Assembly (NCBI RefSeq): GCF_036250695.1
Contig: NZ_CP109427.1
Coordinates: 6,634,001 to 6,698,000, forward strand
Length of the DNA stretch: 64,000 nucleotides
Source: Streptomyces sp. NBC_01497
Lineage (GTDB): Bacteria > Actinomycetota > Actinomycetes > Streptomycetales > Streptomycetaceae
Reading direction: 5' to 3'
Positions 16,925-25,311 of this stretch are shown here, in pieces. The notes below the pieces were generated by a model that saw only the letters and a program-made list of their open reading frames with translations, had not been told where the DNA came from and searched no databases. Numbering within the stretch: the first letter of the stretch is position 1; each line of letters starts with the position of its first letter. Position numbers and translations under genes: made by a program.

Positions 16925-18472
16925 TCAGACGTCGCTGTCCTCGAGCCAGCCCTTGGTCCGTTCCACGGCCTTGAGCCAGTTCTTGTACTCGCGATCGCGG
17001 ATCCCCGACTCCATGTGGGGGGTCCACTCGGCGGCGCGGCGCCAGTTCGCGCGCAGCGCGTCGGTGTCGGGCCAGAAGCCCACCGCGAGGCCCGCCGCGT
17101 ACGCCGCGCCGAGTGCCGTGGTCTCCGCGACCAGCGGGCGTACGACCGGGGCGTCGAGGACGTCGGCGAGCGTCTGCATCAGCAGGTTGTTGGCGGTCAT
17201 GCCGCCGTCGACCTTGAGCGTGGTCAGTTCGACACCCGAGTCCTTCGTCATGGCGTCGCTGATCTCGCGGGTCTGCCAGGCCGTCGCCTCCAGGACGGCG
17301 CGGGCGATGTGCGCCTTGGTGACGTAGCCGGTGAGTCCGGCGATCACCCCGCGCGCGTCGGGGGCCCAGTGGGGCGCGAACAGCCCGGAGAACGCCGGTA
17401 CGAAGTACGCGCCGCCGTTGTCCTCCACGGAGGAGGCCAGCGTCTCGATCTCGGGCGCCGTCTTGATCAGGCCCATCTGGTCGCGCATCCACTGCACGAG
17501 CGCGCCGGTGACCGCGATGGAGCCCTCCAGCGCGTACACCGCCGGCTCGTCCCCGATGCGGTAGCCGACCGTGGTGAGCAGGCCGTTGTACGAGTTGACC
17601 GGCTTGGTGGACGTGTTCATCAGCATGAACGTGCCCGTGCCGTAGGTGGACTTGGCGTCGCCCTCGGTGAAGCAGCACTGGCCGAACAGCGCGGCCTGCT
17701 GGTCGCCGAGCGCGGAGGCGACCGGCACGCCGTCGAGCGCGCCGCCCTTGGCCGTCCCGTACACCTCCGAGGAGGACTTGATCTTCGGCAGGATCCCGTA
17801 CGGCACGCCCATGGACTCGCAGATCCGCTGGTCCCACTCCATGTTGTGGAGGTTCATCAGCATCGTGCGGGAGGCGTTGGTGACGTCGGTGACGTGGGCG
17901 CCGCCGTTCGTCCCGCCGGTGAGGTTCCAGATGACCCAGGTGTCCATCGTGCCGAACAGGATGTCGCCGCGCTCCGCGCGCTCGCGCAGGCCCTCGACGT
18001 TGTCCAGCAGCCAGCGCGCCTTGGGGCCCGCGAAGTACGTCGACAGCGGCAGGCCGGTCTCCCGGCGCCAGCGGTCCGCGCCCACGTTGCGCCCCAGTTC
18101 ACGGGTGAGGCCGTCGGTACGGGTGTCCTGCCAGACGATCGCGTTGTGCACCGGCTCACCGGTGTTCTTGTCCCACAGCAGCGTCGTCTCGCGCTGGTTG
18201 GTGATGCCGATCGCCTTGACGTCGTCCTTGGTGATGCCGGCCTTGCTGATGGCTCCGGCGACGACTTCCTGGACGTTGGTCCAGATCTCGGCCGCGTTGT
18301 GCTCCACCCAGCCGGGCTTGGGGAATATCTGCTCGTGCTCCTTCTGGTCCACGGCCACGATGCGGCCGTCCCGGTCGAAGACGATGCAGCGGCTCGATGT
18401 CGTGCCCTGGTCGATGGCGGCGATGAACGGGCCCGTCCCGTGGGACGAGGTCCCTGTGGTGTTGTCACTCAC
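16925..18472 (-). CDS. glpK: Glycerol kinase
   Basis: A 515-residue FGGY-family glycerol kinase that phosphorylates glycerol to sn-glycerol 3-phosphate with ATP. The N-terminal [16 protein letters not shown] phosphate-binding motif, the VGAD-type middle, the WMRDQM segment, and the [18 protein letters not shown] signature are all present. The frame stays open into the glpF gene, but the family start is the GTG at 18472, 50 bases after the glpF stop. It is the second enzyme gene of the glycerol operon (gylA in Streptomyces coelicolor). Confidence 0.95.
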   Translation of the reverse strand: MSDNTTGTSSHGTGPFIAAIDQGTTSSRCIVFDRDGRIVAVDQKEHEQIFPKPGWVEHNAAEIWTNVQEVVAGAISKAGITKDDVKAIGITNQRETTLLWDKNTGEPVHNAIVWQDTRTDGLTRELGRNVGADRWRRETGLPLSTYFAGPKARWLLDNVEGLRERAERGDILFGTMDTWVIWNLTGGTNGGAHVTDVTNASRTMLMNLHNMEWDQRICESMGVPYGILPKIKSSSEVYGTAKGGALDGVPVASALGDQQAALFGQCCFTEGDAKSTYGTGTFMLMNTSTKPVNSYNGLLTTVGYRIGDEPAVYALEGSIAVTGALVQWMRDQMGLIKTAPEIETLASSVEDNGGAYFVPAFSGLFAPHWAPDARGVIAGLTGYVTKAHIARAVLEATAWQTREISDAMTKDSGVELTTLKVDGGMTANNLLMQTLADVLDAPVVRPLVAETTALGAAYAAGLAVGFWPDTDALRANWRRAAEWTPHMESGIRDREYKNWLKAVERTKGWLEDSDV

Positions 18473-18522
18473 GGTGTCAGCTCCTGCTCCGTCGGAGGGG
18501 TGGGAAGAGGGAGACGCGGGCG

Positions 18523-19314
18523 TCACGCGAACGCGAGTTCGTAGAATCCGGCCGCGAGAGCCGCGCCCGCGAAGGGTCCGATCACCGGGACCCAGGAGTA
18601 CGCCCAGTCCGAGCCGCCCTTGTTCCGCAGCGGCAGGAGGGCGTGGACGATACGGGGCCCGAGGTCGCGGGCCGGGTTGATGGCATATCCGGTCGGCCCA
18701 CCGAGGGAGAGGCCGATGGACACCACGACGAACGCCGTGATCAGGATGCCGATGGCCCCCAGACCGTTGCCCTTCTGGTTGAGGCCCTGCGTAAGGATCG
18801 CGATGACCAGCACGAACGTGCCGATGATCTCCGTCAGGAGGTTCTGCACGAAGTGCCGGATCTCCGGGCCGGTGGAGAAGATGCCGAGTACGGGACCGGC
18901 CTTCGGCGCGGTCTTCTGGTCGACCAGCCCTTCCTCCGCGGGCTGCGCCGCGAGTACGTCCGGATCGCTCAGGAACGCCTTGAACTGGCCCAGGTAGGCG
19001 ACCCACACCAGGAAGGCGCCGATCATGGCACCCAGCAGTTCCGATCCCATGTAGAGGGGCACATCGCCCCATTTGATGCCGCCCTGAATGGCCAGGGCGA
19101 GTGTCAGCGCGGGGTTCAGTGAGGCCGCCGACTTCGGCGCGGACAGATAGGCGCCGGCCATGACGGCGAAGCCCCAGCCGAAGCTGATGGCCACCCATCC
19201 GGCACCGAACGCCTTCGACCGCTTGAGTACCACGCCGGCCACCACGCCACCACCGAGCAGGATCAGCATGGCCGTGCCGGACGTTTCACCCACGAATATG
19301 TCGAGATTGGACAC
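18523..19314 (-). CDS. glpF: Glycerol uptake facilitator, MIP/aquaporin family
   Basis: A 263-residue major intrinsic protein with six hydrophobic segments and the two pore NPA motifs, SLNPALT near residue 67 and AINPARD near residue 213. The D after the second NPAR is the mark of glycerol facilitators rather than water channels. It lets glycerol cross the membrane for trapping by GlpK. It is the first structural gene of the glycerol operon; a palindromic motif shared with the gylR promoter lies about 120 bases upstream. In Streptomyces coelicolor the equivalent gene is called gylC. Confidence 0.93.
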   Translation of the reverse strand: MSNLDIFVGETSGTAMLILLGGGVVAGVVLKRSKAFGAGWVAISFGWGFAVMAGAYLSAPKSAASLNPALTLALAIQGGIKWGDVPLYMGSELLGAMIGAFLVWVAYLGQFKAFLSDPDVLAAQPAEEGLVDQKTAPKAGPVLGIFSTGPEIRHFVQNLLTEIIGTFVLVIAILTQGLNQKGNGLGAIGILITAFVVVSIGLSLGGPTGYAINPARDLGPRIVHALLPLRNKGGSDWAYSWVPVIGPFAGAALAAGFYELAFA

Positions 19315-19430
19315 CCGAGACTCCTTCGTCCAGGGAAAGCGGATCGCCGGGGCTGCCCGGCGGTCCGCGCCCTTCTTTAGGCACTTGCTCCCAGTCGTCG
19401 TCGCCCGTCACCGCTGTTCTTGCGGCAACC

Positions 19431-19446
19431 GTTCGACAATGTCGAC
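19431..19446 (-). promoter_or_regulatory. GylR operator candidate upstream of glpF
   Basis: GTTCGACA-A-TGTCGACC contains a perfect CGACA-A-TGTCG palindrome (19434-19444), about 120 bases before glpF. Ten bases of it, TTCGACAATG, recur at 20362-20371 just upstream of gylR. The two shared sites fit known GylR repression of the gyl operon and of itself. The rest of the 221-base spacer shows no gene. Confidence 0.55.
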
Positions 19447-19535
19447 CGCTGTACGGCAGTCTCGTCCTGAGATCAAGGGCCGTCAAGAGTTCCGCAAACG
19501 GAACCTCGCGCACTTCCGATCATGCGCTATTCGGG

Positions 19536-20342
19536 TCAAAACCGCCCGTTGCCGATATCCCGGGACACGGAGCGGGCGCAGTCGCGGACCGCGGCCGCCA
19601 GATCGGCCCGTACCGCGGGGGCCGCCGCGCCCGGACGCGGAGCGGATTCGCCGGCTCCGCCGCCCGCGAGGAGCCGCTCGCTCGCGCCGGTGAGCGCGAT
19701 CGCCCCGACCGCCATCCCGTGCCGGTCGCGGATCGGCGCCGCCACCGCGCTCACGCCCTCCCACGTCTCCTCGACGTCCGAGGCCCAGCCCCGCTCCCGC
19801 ACGGCCGACAGTTCCTCCTCGAAGGGGCCGGGCAGGGTGACGGTCCGGGGCGTGAAGGCCCGGCGCTCGCCCTCCAGCGCGTCGTTGTGCGCCACCGGGT
19901 CGAACGCGCACAGCACCTTGCCGAGCGCCGTGGAGTGCAGCGGCTGCATGGCCCCCACCTCCAGCACCTGGCGGCTGTCGTCGGGTCTGAAGACGTGGTG
20001 CACGATCAGCACGCCCCCCAGGTGCAGGACGCCCAGGTGGACGCTCTCGCCGCTCGACCGGGCCAGATCGTCCGTCCAGACGAGGGCGCGCGAGCGCAGT
20101 TCGTGCACGTCCAGGTAGCTGTTGCCGAGCCGCAGCAGCTCCGCGCCCAGCTGGTAGCGCCCCGACGCGGCCTCCTGCTCGACGAACCCCTCCGCCTGGA
20201 GGGTCCGCAGGATTCCGTGCGCCGTGCCCTTGGCCAGGCCCAGCGAGGAGGCGATGTCGGACAGGCCCAGCCGGCGCTCGCCGCCTGCCAGCAGGCGCAG
20301 CACGGCCGCAGCCCGCTCAAGCGACTGAATGTTCTTCGCCAT
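19536..20342 (-). CDS. gylR: IclR-family glycerol regulator
   Basis: A 268-residue IclR-family regulator. It opens with MAKNIQSLERAAAVLRLLAGG, then the winged helix (LGLSDIASSLGLAKGTAHGILRTLQAEGFVEQ), and an IclR effector domain. The last 25 residues are Ala/Gly-rich before a basic end. Its place directly upstream of glpF-glpK-glpD on the same strand is that of GylR, the glycerol-responsive repressor of Streptomyces. A further ATG lies 10 codons upstream, but the ATG at 20342 has a GGAG ribosome binding site and matches the family start. It is divergent from metH. Confidence 0.9.
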   Translation of the reverse strand: MAKNIQSLERAAAVLRLLAGGERRLGLSDIASSLGLAKGTAHGILRTLQAEGFVEQEAASGRYQLGAELLRLGNSYLDVHELRSRALVWTDDLARSSGESVHLGVLHLGGVLIVHHVFRPDDSRQVLEVGAMQPLHSTALGKVLCAFDPVAHNDALEGERRAFTPRTVTLPGPFEEELSAVRERGWASDVEETWEGVSAVAAPIRDRHGMAVGAIALTGASERLLAGGGAGESAPRPGAAAPAVRADLAAAVRDCARSVSRDIGNGRF

Positions 20343-20353
20343 CGGCGGACTCC

Positions 20354-20377
20354 GTTCACTATTCGACAATGCTGAAC
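20354..20377. promoter_or_regulatory. GylR operator candidate in the gylR-metH promoter region
   Basis: GTTCA at 20354 and TGAAC at 20373 are inverted arms around ATTCGACAATG, which carries the ten bases shared with the site upstream of glpF. It lies 12 bases upstream of the gylR start, in position for autoregulation. The region from 20343 to 20537 also serves as promoter of metH; no cobalamin riboswitch box is recognisable. Confidence 0.5.
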
Positions 20378-20537
20378 ACTATCGGCCCATGCCGAATCCG
20401 TCTGCCGAAGACAGACCCGGGGGACCACGCCGTGGACGCCCGAGCCGTACTGGCGTACTCCCCGGCTACCCTGGCCGGGTGCCCCTCGCACCGCTCGGGG
20501 CAAAGCCGACAGCCGTCGCATCTACGGGAGTGAATTC

Positions 20538-23500
20538 ATGGCCTCGTCGCCGACCCCCTCCACCGACAGCCGTACCCGCGTCAACGCCCTGCGTGAGGCC
20601 CTCGCCACCCGCGTGGTGGTCGCCGACGGCGCCATGGGCACCATGCTCCAGGCCCAGGACCCGACCCTCGCCGACTTCCAGGACCTCGAAGGCTGCAACG
20701 AGATCCTGAACGTGACCCGCCCGGACATCGTCCGTTCCGTGCACCAGGAGTACTTCGCCGTCGGCGTCGACTGCGTCGAGACGAACACCTTCGGCGCCAA
20801 CTTCGCCGCGCTGGGCGAGTACGACATCCCCGAGCGCGTCTTCGAGCTCTCCGAGGCCGGCGCGGCCATCGCCCGCGAGGTCGCCGACGAGTTCACCGCC
20901 TCGACCGGGCAGCAGCGCTGGGTGCTCGGCTCCATGGGCCCCGGCACCAAGCTGCCGACCCTCGGCCACGCCCCGTACGTCAAGCTCCGCGACGCCTACC
21001 AGCGCAACGCGGAAGGCATGATCGCGGGCGGGGCCGACGCGCTCCTCGTCGAGACCACCCAGGACCTGCTGCAGACCAAGGCCGCCGTCCTCGGCGCGCG
21101 CCGCGCCCTGGACGCCACCGGCACGAACCTGCCGGTCATCTGCTCGGTCACCGTCGAGACCACCGGCACCATGCTGCTCGGCTCCGAGATCGGCGCCGCG
21201 CTCACCGCGCTGGAACCCCTCGGCATCGACATGATCGGCCTCAACTGCGCGACCGGCCCGTCCGAGATGAGCGAGCACCTGCGCTATCTCGCCAAGCACT
21301 CCCGGATCCCGCTGTCCTGCATGCCCAACGCCGGCCTGCCCGTCCTCGGCAAGAACGGCGCGCACTACCCGCTGCAGCCCGGCGAGCTCGCCGACGCGCA
21401 GGAGAACTTCGTCGCGGAGTACGGCATCTCCCTGGTCGGGGGCTGCTGCGGCACGACCCCCGAGCACCTGCGCCAGGTCGTCGAGCGCGTGCGCGGCGCC
21501 GAGCGCCGCGAGCGCGCGCCCCGCCCCGAGCCCGGCGCCGCCTCGCTCTACCAGACCGTCCCGTTCCGGCAGGACACCTCGTACCTCGCCATCGGCGAGC
21601 GGACGAACGCCAACGGGTCCAAGAAGTTCCGCGACGCCATGCTGGACGGCCGCTGGGACGACTGCGTCGAGATGGCCCGCGGGCAGATCCGCGAGGGCGC
21701 CCACATGCTCGACCTGTGCGTCGACTACGTCGGCCGCGACGGCGTGGCCGACATGGAGGAACTCGCGGGGCGCTTCGCCACCGCGTCCACCCTGCCGATC
21801 GTGCTCGACTCCACCGAACTGGACGTGCTCCGCGCCGGCCTGGAGAAGCTGGGCGGCCGGGCCGTCATCAACTCGGTCAACTACGAGGACGGCGACGGAC
21901 CCGAGTCCCGCTTCCACAAGGTCACCGAGCTGGCCGCCGAGCACGGCGCCGCGCTGATCGCGCTGACCATCGACGAGCAGGGCCAGGCCCGTACCGTCGA
22001 GCACAAGGTGGCCATCGCGGAGCGCCTGATCGAGGACCTGACCGGCAACTGGGGCATCCACGAGTCGGACATCCTGGTCGACTGCCTGACCTTCACCATC
22101 TGTACCGGGCAGGAGGAGTCGCGGGGCGACGGCGTCGCGACCATCGAGGCGATCCGCGAACTCAAGCGCCGCCACCCCGACGTGCAGACCACGCTCGGCC
22201 TGTCCAACATCTCCTTCGGTCTCAACCCGGCCGCCCGGGTCGTCCTGAACTCCGTCTTCCTGGACGAGTGCGTCAAGGCCGGCCTGGACTCGGCGATCGT
22301 GCACGCCTCCAAGATCCTGCCCATCGCGCGGCTCGACGAGGAACAGGTCACGACCGCCCTCGACCTGATCCACGACCGCCGCTCCGAGGGCTACGACCCG
22401 CTCCAGAAGCTGATGGAGCTGTTCGAGGGCGTCAACACCAAGTCGATGAAGGACAGCAGGGCCGAGGAACTGCTCGCCCTGCCGCTGAACGAGCGCCTGG
22501 AGCGCCGCATCATCGACGGCGAGAAGAACGGCCTGGAGGCCGACCTCGACGCGGCGCTCGCCGAGCGCCCCGCCCTGGAGATCGTCAACGAGACGCTGCT
22601 GAACGGCATGAAGGTCGTCGGCGAGCTGTTCGGCTCCGGCAAGATGCAGCTGCCGTTCGTGCTCCAGTCCGCCGAGGTCATGAAGACCGCGGTGGCGCAC
22701 CTGGAGCCGCACATGGAGAAGTCCGACGACGAGGGCAAGGGCACCATCGTGCTCGCCACCGTCCGCGGCGACGTCCACGACATCGGCAAGAACCTCGTCG
22801 ACATCATCCTGTCCAACAACGGCTACAACGTCGTGAACCTGGGCATCAAGCAGCCCGTCTCCGCGATCCTGGACGCCGCCGAGGAGCACAGGGCGGACGT
22901 CATCGGGATGTCCGGACTCCTCGTCAAGTCCACCGTGATCATGAAGGAGAACCTCCAGGAGCTGAACCAGCGCCGGATGGCCGCCGACTACCCGGTCATC
23001 CTCGGCGGCGCAGCGCTCACCCGCGCGTACGTGGAACAGGACCTCCACGAGATCTACGAGGGCGAGGTGCGCTACGCGCGTGACGCCTTCGAAGGCCTGC
23101 GGCTGATGGACGCCCTCATCGCCGTCAAGCGCGGCGTGCCCGGCGCCGTCCTGCCGGAGCTCAAGCAGCGCCGCGTCAAGACCGCGGCGACCACGGCGGT
23201 GCTGGAGCGGCCGGGAGAGGTCGTCACCCGCTCCGACGTAGCCACCGACAACCCGGTCCCCACCCCGCCGTTCTGGGGCAGCCGCGTCGTCAAGGGCATC
23301 CAGATCGCGGAGTACGCGTCCTGGCTCGACGAGGGCGCCCTCTTCAAGGGCCAGTGGGGCCTCAAGGAGGCCAGGGCCGGCGAGGGACCCTCGTACGAGG
23401 AGCTCGTGGAGAGCGAGGGCCGCCCGCACCTGCGCGGCTGGCTGGAGCAGATGCACACGCAGAACCTCCTGGAGGCGGCCGTCGTCTACGGCTACTTCCC

Positions 23501-24050
23501 CTGCGTGTCCAAGGGCGACGACCTGATCCTGCTGGGCGAGGACGGCTCGGAGCGCACCCGCTTCACCTTCCCCCGCCAGCGCCGCGGCCGTCACCTGTGC
23601 CTCGCGGACTTCTTCCGCCCCGAGGAGTCCGGCGAGACGGACGTCGTCGGCCTCCAGGTCGTCACCGTGGGCTCCAGGATCGGCGGGCGCACCGCCGAGC
23701 TGTTCGAGGCCAACTCCTACCGCGACTACCTGGAGTTGCACGGGCTCTCCGTGCAACTCGCCGAGGCCCTCGCGGAGTACTGGCACGCGCGGGTCCGCTC
23801 CGAGCTCGGCTTCGCCGGCGAGGACCCCGCGGACGTCGAGGACATGTTCTCGCTGAAGTACCGGGGGGCCCGCTTCTCCCTCGGCTACGGCGCCTGCCCC
23901 GACCTGGAGGACCGGGCGAAGATCGCCGCCCTGCTGGAGCCCGAGCGCATCGGCGTGCAGCTCTCTGAGGAGTTCCAGCTCCACCCGGAGCAGTCCACCG
24001 ACGCGATCGTCATCCACCACCCCGAGGCGAAGTACTTCAACGCACGATGA
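20538..24050 (+). CDS. metH: Cobalamin-dependent methionine synthase
   Basis: An 1170-residue B12-dependent methionine synthase, which moves the methyl group of 5-methyltetrahydrofolate to homocysteine through methylcobalamin. Domains in order: homocysteine-binding barrel (1 to about 320) with zinc ligands C237, C303 and C304; pterin-binding barrel (about 345-620); cobalamin cap and Rossmann domain (about 640-880) with D745-x-H747-x-x-G, where His747 is the lower cobalt ligand; and the C-terminal AdoMet-binding reactivation domain (about 900-1170). It is slightly shorter than the E. coli enzyme (about 1227). GGGAG precedes the ATG. It is a single gene, divergent from gylR. Confidence 0.96.
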   Translation: MASSPTPSTDSRTRVNALREALATRVVVADGAMGTMLQAQDPTLADFQDLEGCNEILNVTRPDIVRSVHQEYFAVGVDCVETNTFGANFAALGEYDIPERVFELSEAGAAIAREVADEFTASTGQQRWVLGSMGPGTKLPTLGHAPYVKLRDAYQRNAEGMIAGGADALLVETTQDLLQTKAAVLGARRALDATGTNLPVICSVTVETTGTMLLGSEIGAALTALEPLGIDMIGLNCATGPSEMSEHLRYLAKHSRIPLSCMPNAGLPVLGKNGAHYPLQPGELADAQENFVAEYGISLVGGCCGTTPEHLRQVVERVRGAERRERAPRPEPGAASLYQTVPFRQDTSYLAIGERTNANGSKKFRDAMLDGRWDDCVEMARGQIREGAHMLDLCVDYVGRDGVADMEELAGRFATASTLPIVLDSTELDVLRAGLEKLGGRAVINSVNYEDGDGPESRFHKVTELAAEHGAALIALTIDEQGQARTVEHKVAIAERLIEDLTGNWGIHESDILVDCLTFTICTGQEESRGDGVATIEAIRELKRRHPDVQTTLGLSNISFGLNPAARVVLNSVFLDECVKAGLDSAIVHASKILPIARLDEEQVTTALDLIHDRRSEGYDPLQKLMELFEGVNTKSMKDSRAEELLALPLNERLERRIIDGEKNGLEADLDAALAERPALEIVNETLLNGMKVVGELFGSGKMQLPFVLQSAEVMKTAVAHLEPHMEKSDDEGKGTIVLATVRGDVHDIGKNLVDIILSNNGYNVVNLGIKQPVSAILDAAEEHRADVIGMSGLLVKSTVIMKENLQELNQRRMAADYPVILGGAALTRAYVEQDLHEIYEGEVRYARDAFEGLRLMDALIAVKRGVPGAVLPELKQRRVKTAATTAVLERPGEVVTRSDVATDNPVPTPPFWGSRVVKGIQIAEYASWLDEGALFKGQWGLKEARAGEGPSYEELVESEGRPHLRGWLEQMHTQNLLEAAVVYGYFPCVSKGDDLILLGEDGSERTRFTFPRQRRGRHLCLADFFRPEESGETDVVGLQVVTVGSRIGGRTAELFEANSYRDYLELHGLSVQLAEALAEYWHARVRSELGFAGEDPADVEDMFSLKYRGARFSLGYGACPDLEDRAKIAALLEPERIGVQLSEEFQLHPEQSTDAIVIHHPEAKYFNAR

Positions 24051-24125
24051 CCGGATCGTCACCCGCGGCGCGCCGCCACGCCGGGCGTCGCGCGCCGCGG
24101 GGACGTACACTGGTCGGTCCAGCGC

Positions 24126-24178
24126 AGGCCGGCCGCCCGCCCTGGCGGGGGAAACCCGTACGGGCAGGCGGCCGGCCT
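24126..24178 (+). terminator. GC hairpin between metH and the HAD gene
   Basis: Arms of 17 bases at 24126-24142 and 24162-24178 pair with one mismatch; an alternative inner stem CCCGCC/GGCGGG exists near the loop. It may terminate metH. A TACACT -10-like box at 24106-24111 would place the same hairpin in the 5' leader of the HAD gene, so its role is ambiguous. Confidence 0.55.
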
Positions 24179-24204
24179 TCTCGTCCCTCATGGAGGTGTG
24201 CCGG

Positions 24205-24906
24205 ATGACCAGTACGGTCCCCGCGTCCTTGCCCCGAACGGCCGAGGGTTCCGCCCTCCAGGCCGTGCTGCTCGACATGGACGGCACACTCGTGGACAGC
24301 GAGGGCATCTGGTGGGACGCGGAGGTCGAGGTCTTCAAGGAGCTCGGCCACGTCCTGGACGAGGGCTGGCGGGAGATCGTCGTCGGCGGGCCGATGACGC
24401 GCAGCGCCGGCTTCCTCATCGAGGCGACGGGCGCCGAGGTCACGCTCGACGCCCTCGTGCTGCTGCTCAACGCGGCCTTCGAGAACCGCATCGGACAGGG
24501 CGTGCCCCTGATGCCGGGGGCCGCCCGGCTGCTCGCCGAACTGACGGCCCACCAGGTCCCCACCGCCCTGGTGTCCGCCTCGCACCGCAGCATCATCGAC
24601 AAGGTCCTGCTCTCCCTCGGCCCCGAGCACTTCGCACTCACCGTCGCGGGCGACGAGGTGGCCCGTACGAAGCCGCACCCCGACCCCTACCTGATCGCCG
24701 CCCGCGGCCTCGGCGCGCAGCCCGACCGCTGCGCGGTGGTCGAGGACACGGCCACCGGGGTGGCCGCGGCGGAGGCGGCCGGCTGCCGTGTCGTGGCCGT
24801 ACCGTCCATCGCCCCGATCGAGCCGGCCCCCGGCCGCCACGTCGTGGCCTCGCTCGAAGAGGTCGATCTCGCGCTGCTGCGCGCCCTGCCCGCGAACGAG
24901 CGCTGA
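24205..24906 (+). CDS. HAD-superfamily phosphatase, subfamily IA
   Basis: A 233-residue haloacid dehalogenase-type phosphatase similar to beta-phosphoglucomutase or phosphoglycolate phosphatase-like proteins. Motif I is LLDMDGTLVDSEG with D24 as nucleophile and D26 as acid/base. A helical cap follows, then ALVSASHR (motif II), the ARTKPHPDPYL lysine (motif III), and VEDTATGVAAAEAAG (motif IV). The substrate is a small phosphorylated metabolite that cannot be named. An ATG five codons upstream is possible, but GGAGGTGTG sits 6 bases before the ATG used here. Confidence 0.85.
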   Translation: MTSTVPASLPRTAEGSALQAVLLDMDGTLVDSEGIWWDAEVEVFKELGHVLDEGWREIVVGGPMTRSAGFLIEATGAEVTLDALVLLLNAAFENRIGQGVPLMPGAARLLAELTAHQVPTALVSASHRSIIDKVLLSLGPEHFALTVAGDEVARTKPHPDPYLIAARGLGAQPDRCAVVEDTATGVAAAEAAGCRVVAVPSIAPIEPAPGRHVVASLEEVDLALLRALPANER

Positions 24907-25311
24907 CCGCCGGGGGCAGTGCGACGCCCGGCACGGTTCCACGCGCTGCCCCGGCGGGCGCGGCCCTCGGGTCAGGTCCGCCACTGCGGGAATACCGGGT
25001 GACATTCATCACTCTGCGTGGTGCGCGCATCGCCAATTCGTCCCGCTCGCGCCCCTTCGGGCGCCGGTTCGCCATGCCCATGTGTCCCGGTTGGTGAAGC
25101 CGTGTACGAAACATACGACACCCCTGCATCCACAGGCCGTTAATGGCCATCACTAAGCGATAACCCTCTCTGGGAGGCCCGTTCAGGGCTTTGGCCGCGC
25201 GGCGGCTAATGTCGTGCCGGGTCGCCGGCGCCGCAACTCGCGTCGCGCGTAGGGCGCCCCGGCGCCTTTCGGACCGCCGCGTCCAGGTTTCCCACAAGGA
25301 GTTAGCCCACG
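24907..25311. other. 405-base non-coding region upstream of the binding lipoprotein
   Basis: No convincing gene on either strand. The middle part (25005-25180) is less GC-rich than its surroundings, as promoters are here. It includes GGCCGTTAATGGCC, a near-palindrome at about 25134-25147. CACAAGGAG at about 25294-25302 is the ribosome binding site of the next gene. No riboswitch or tRNA is recognised. Confidence 0.5.

Noticed and set aside
16925..19198. Apparent GlpF-region/GlpK fusion frame
   Set aside because: The frame upstream of 18472 is an out-of-frame reading of glpF. GlpK starts at the GTG at 18472.
20343..20537. Cobalamin riboswitch before metH
   Set aside because: The 195-base spacer is too short for a full element together with the gylR promoter, and no B12-box-like sequence is recognisable.
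20466..24641. A 1391-codon open frame on the minus strand opposite metH
   Set aside because: It is the antisense of metH in high-GC DNA where stops are rare. It has no recognisable domain, while the plus strand encodes a complete methionine synthase.
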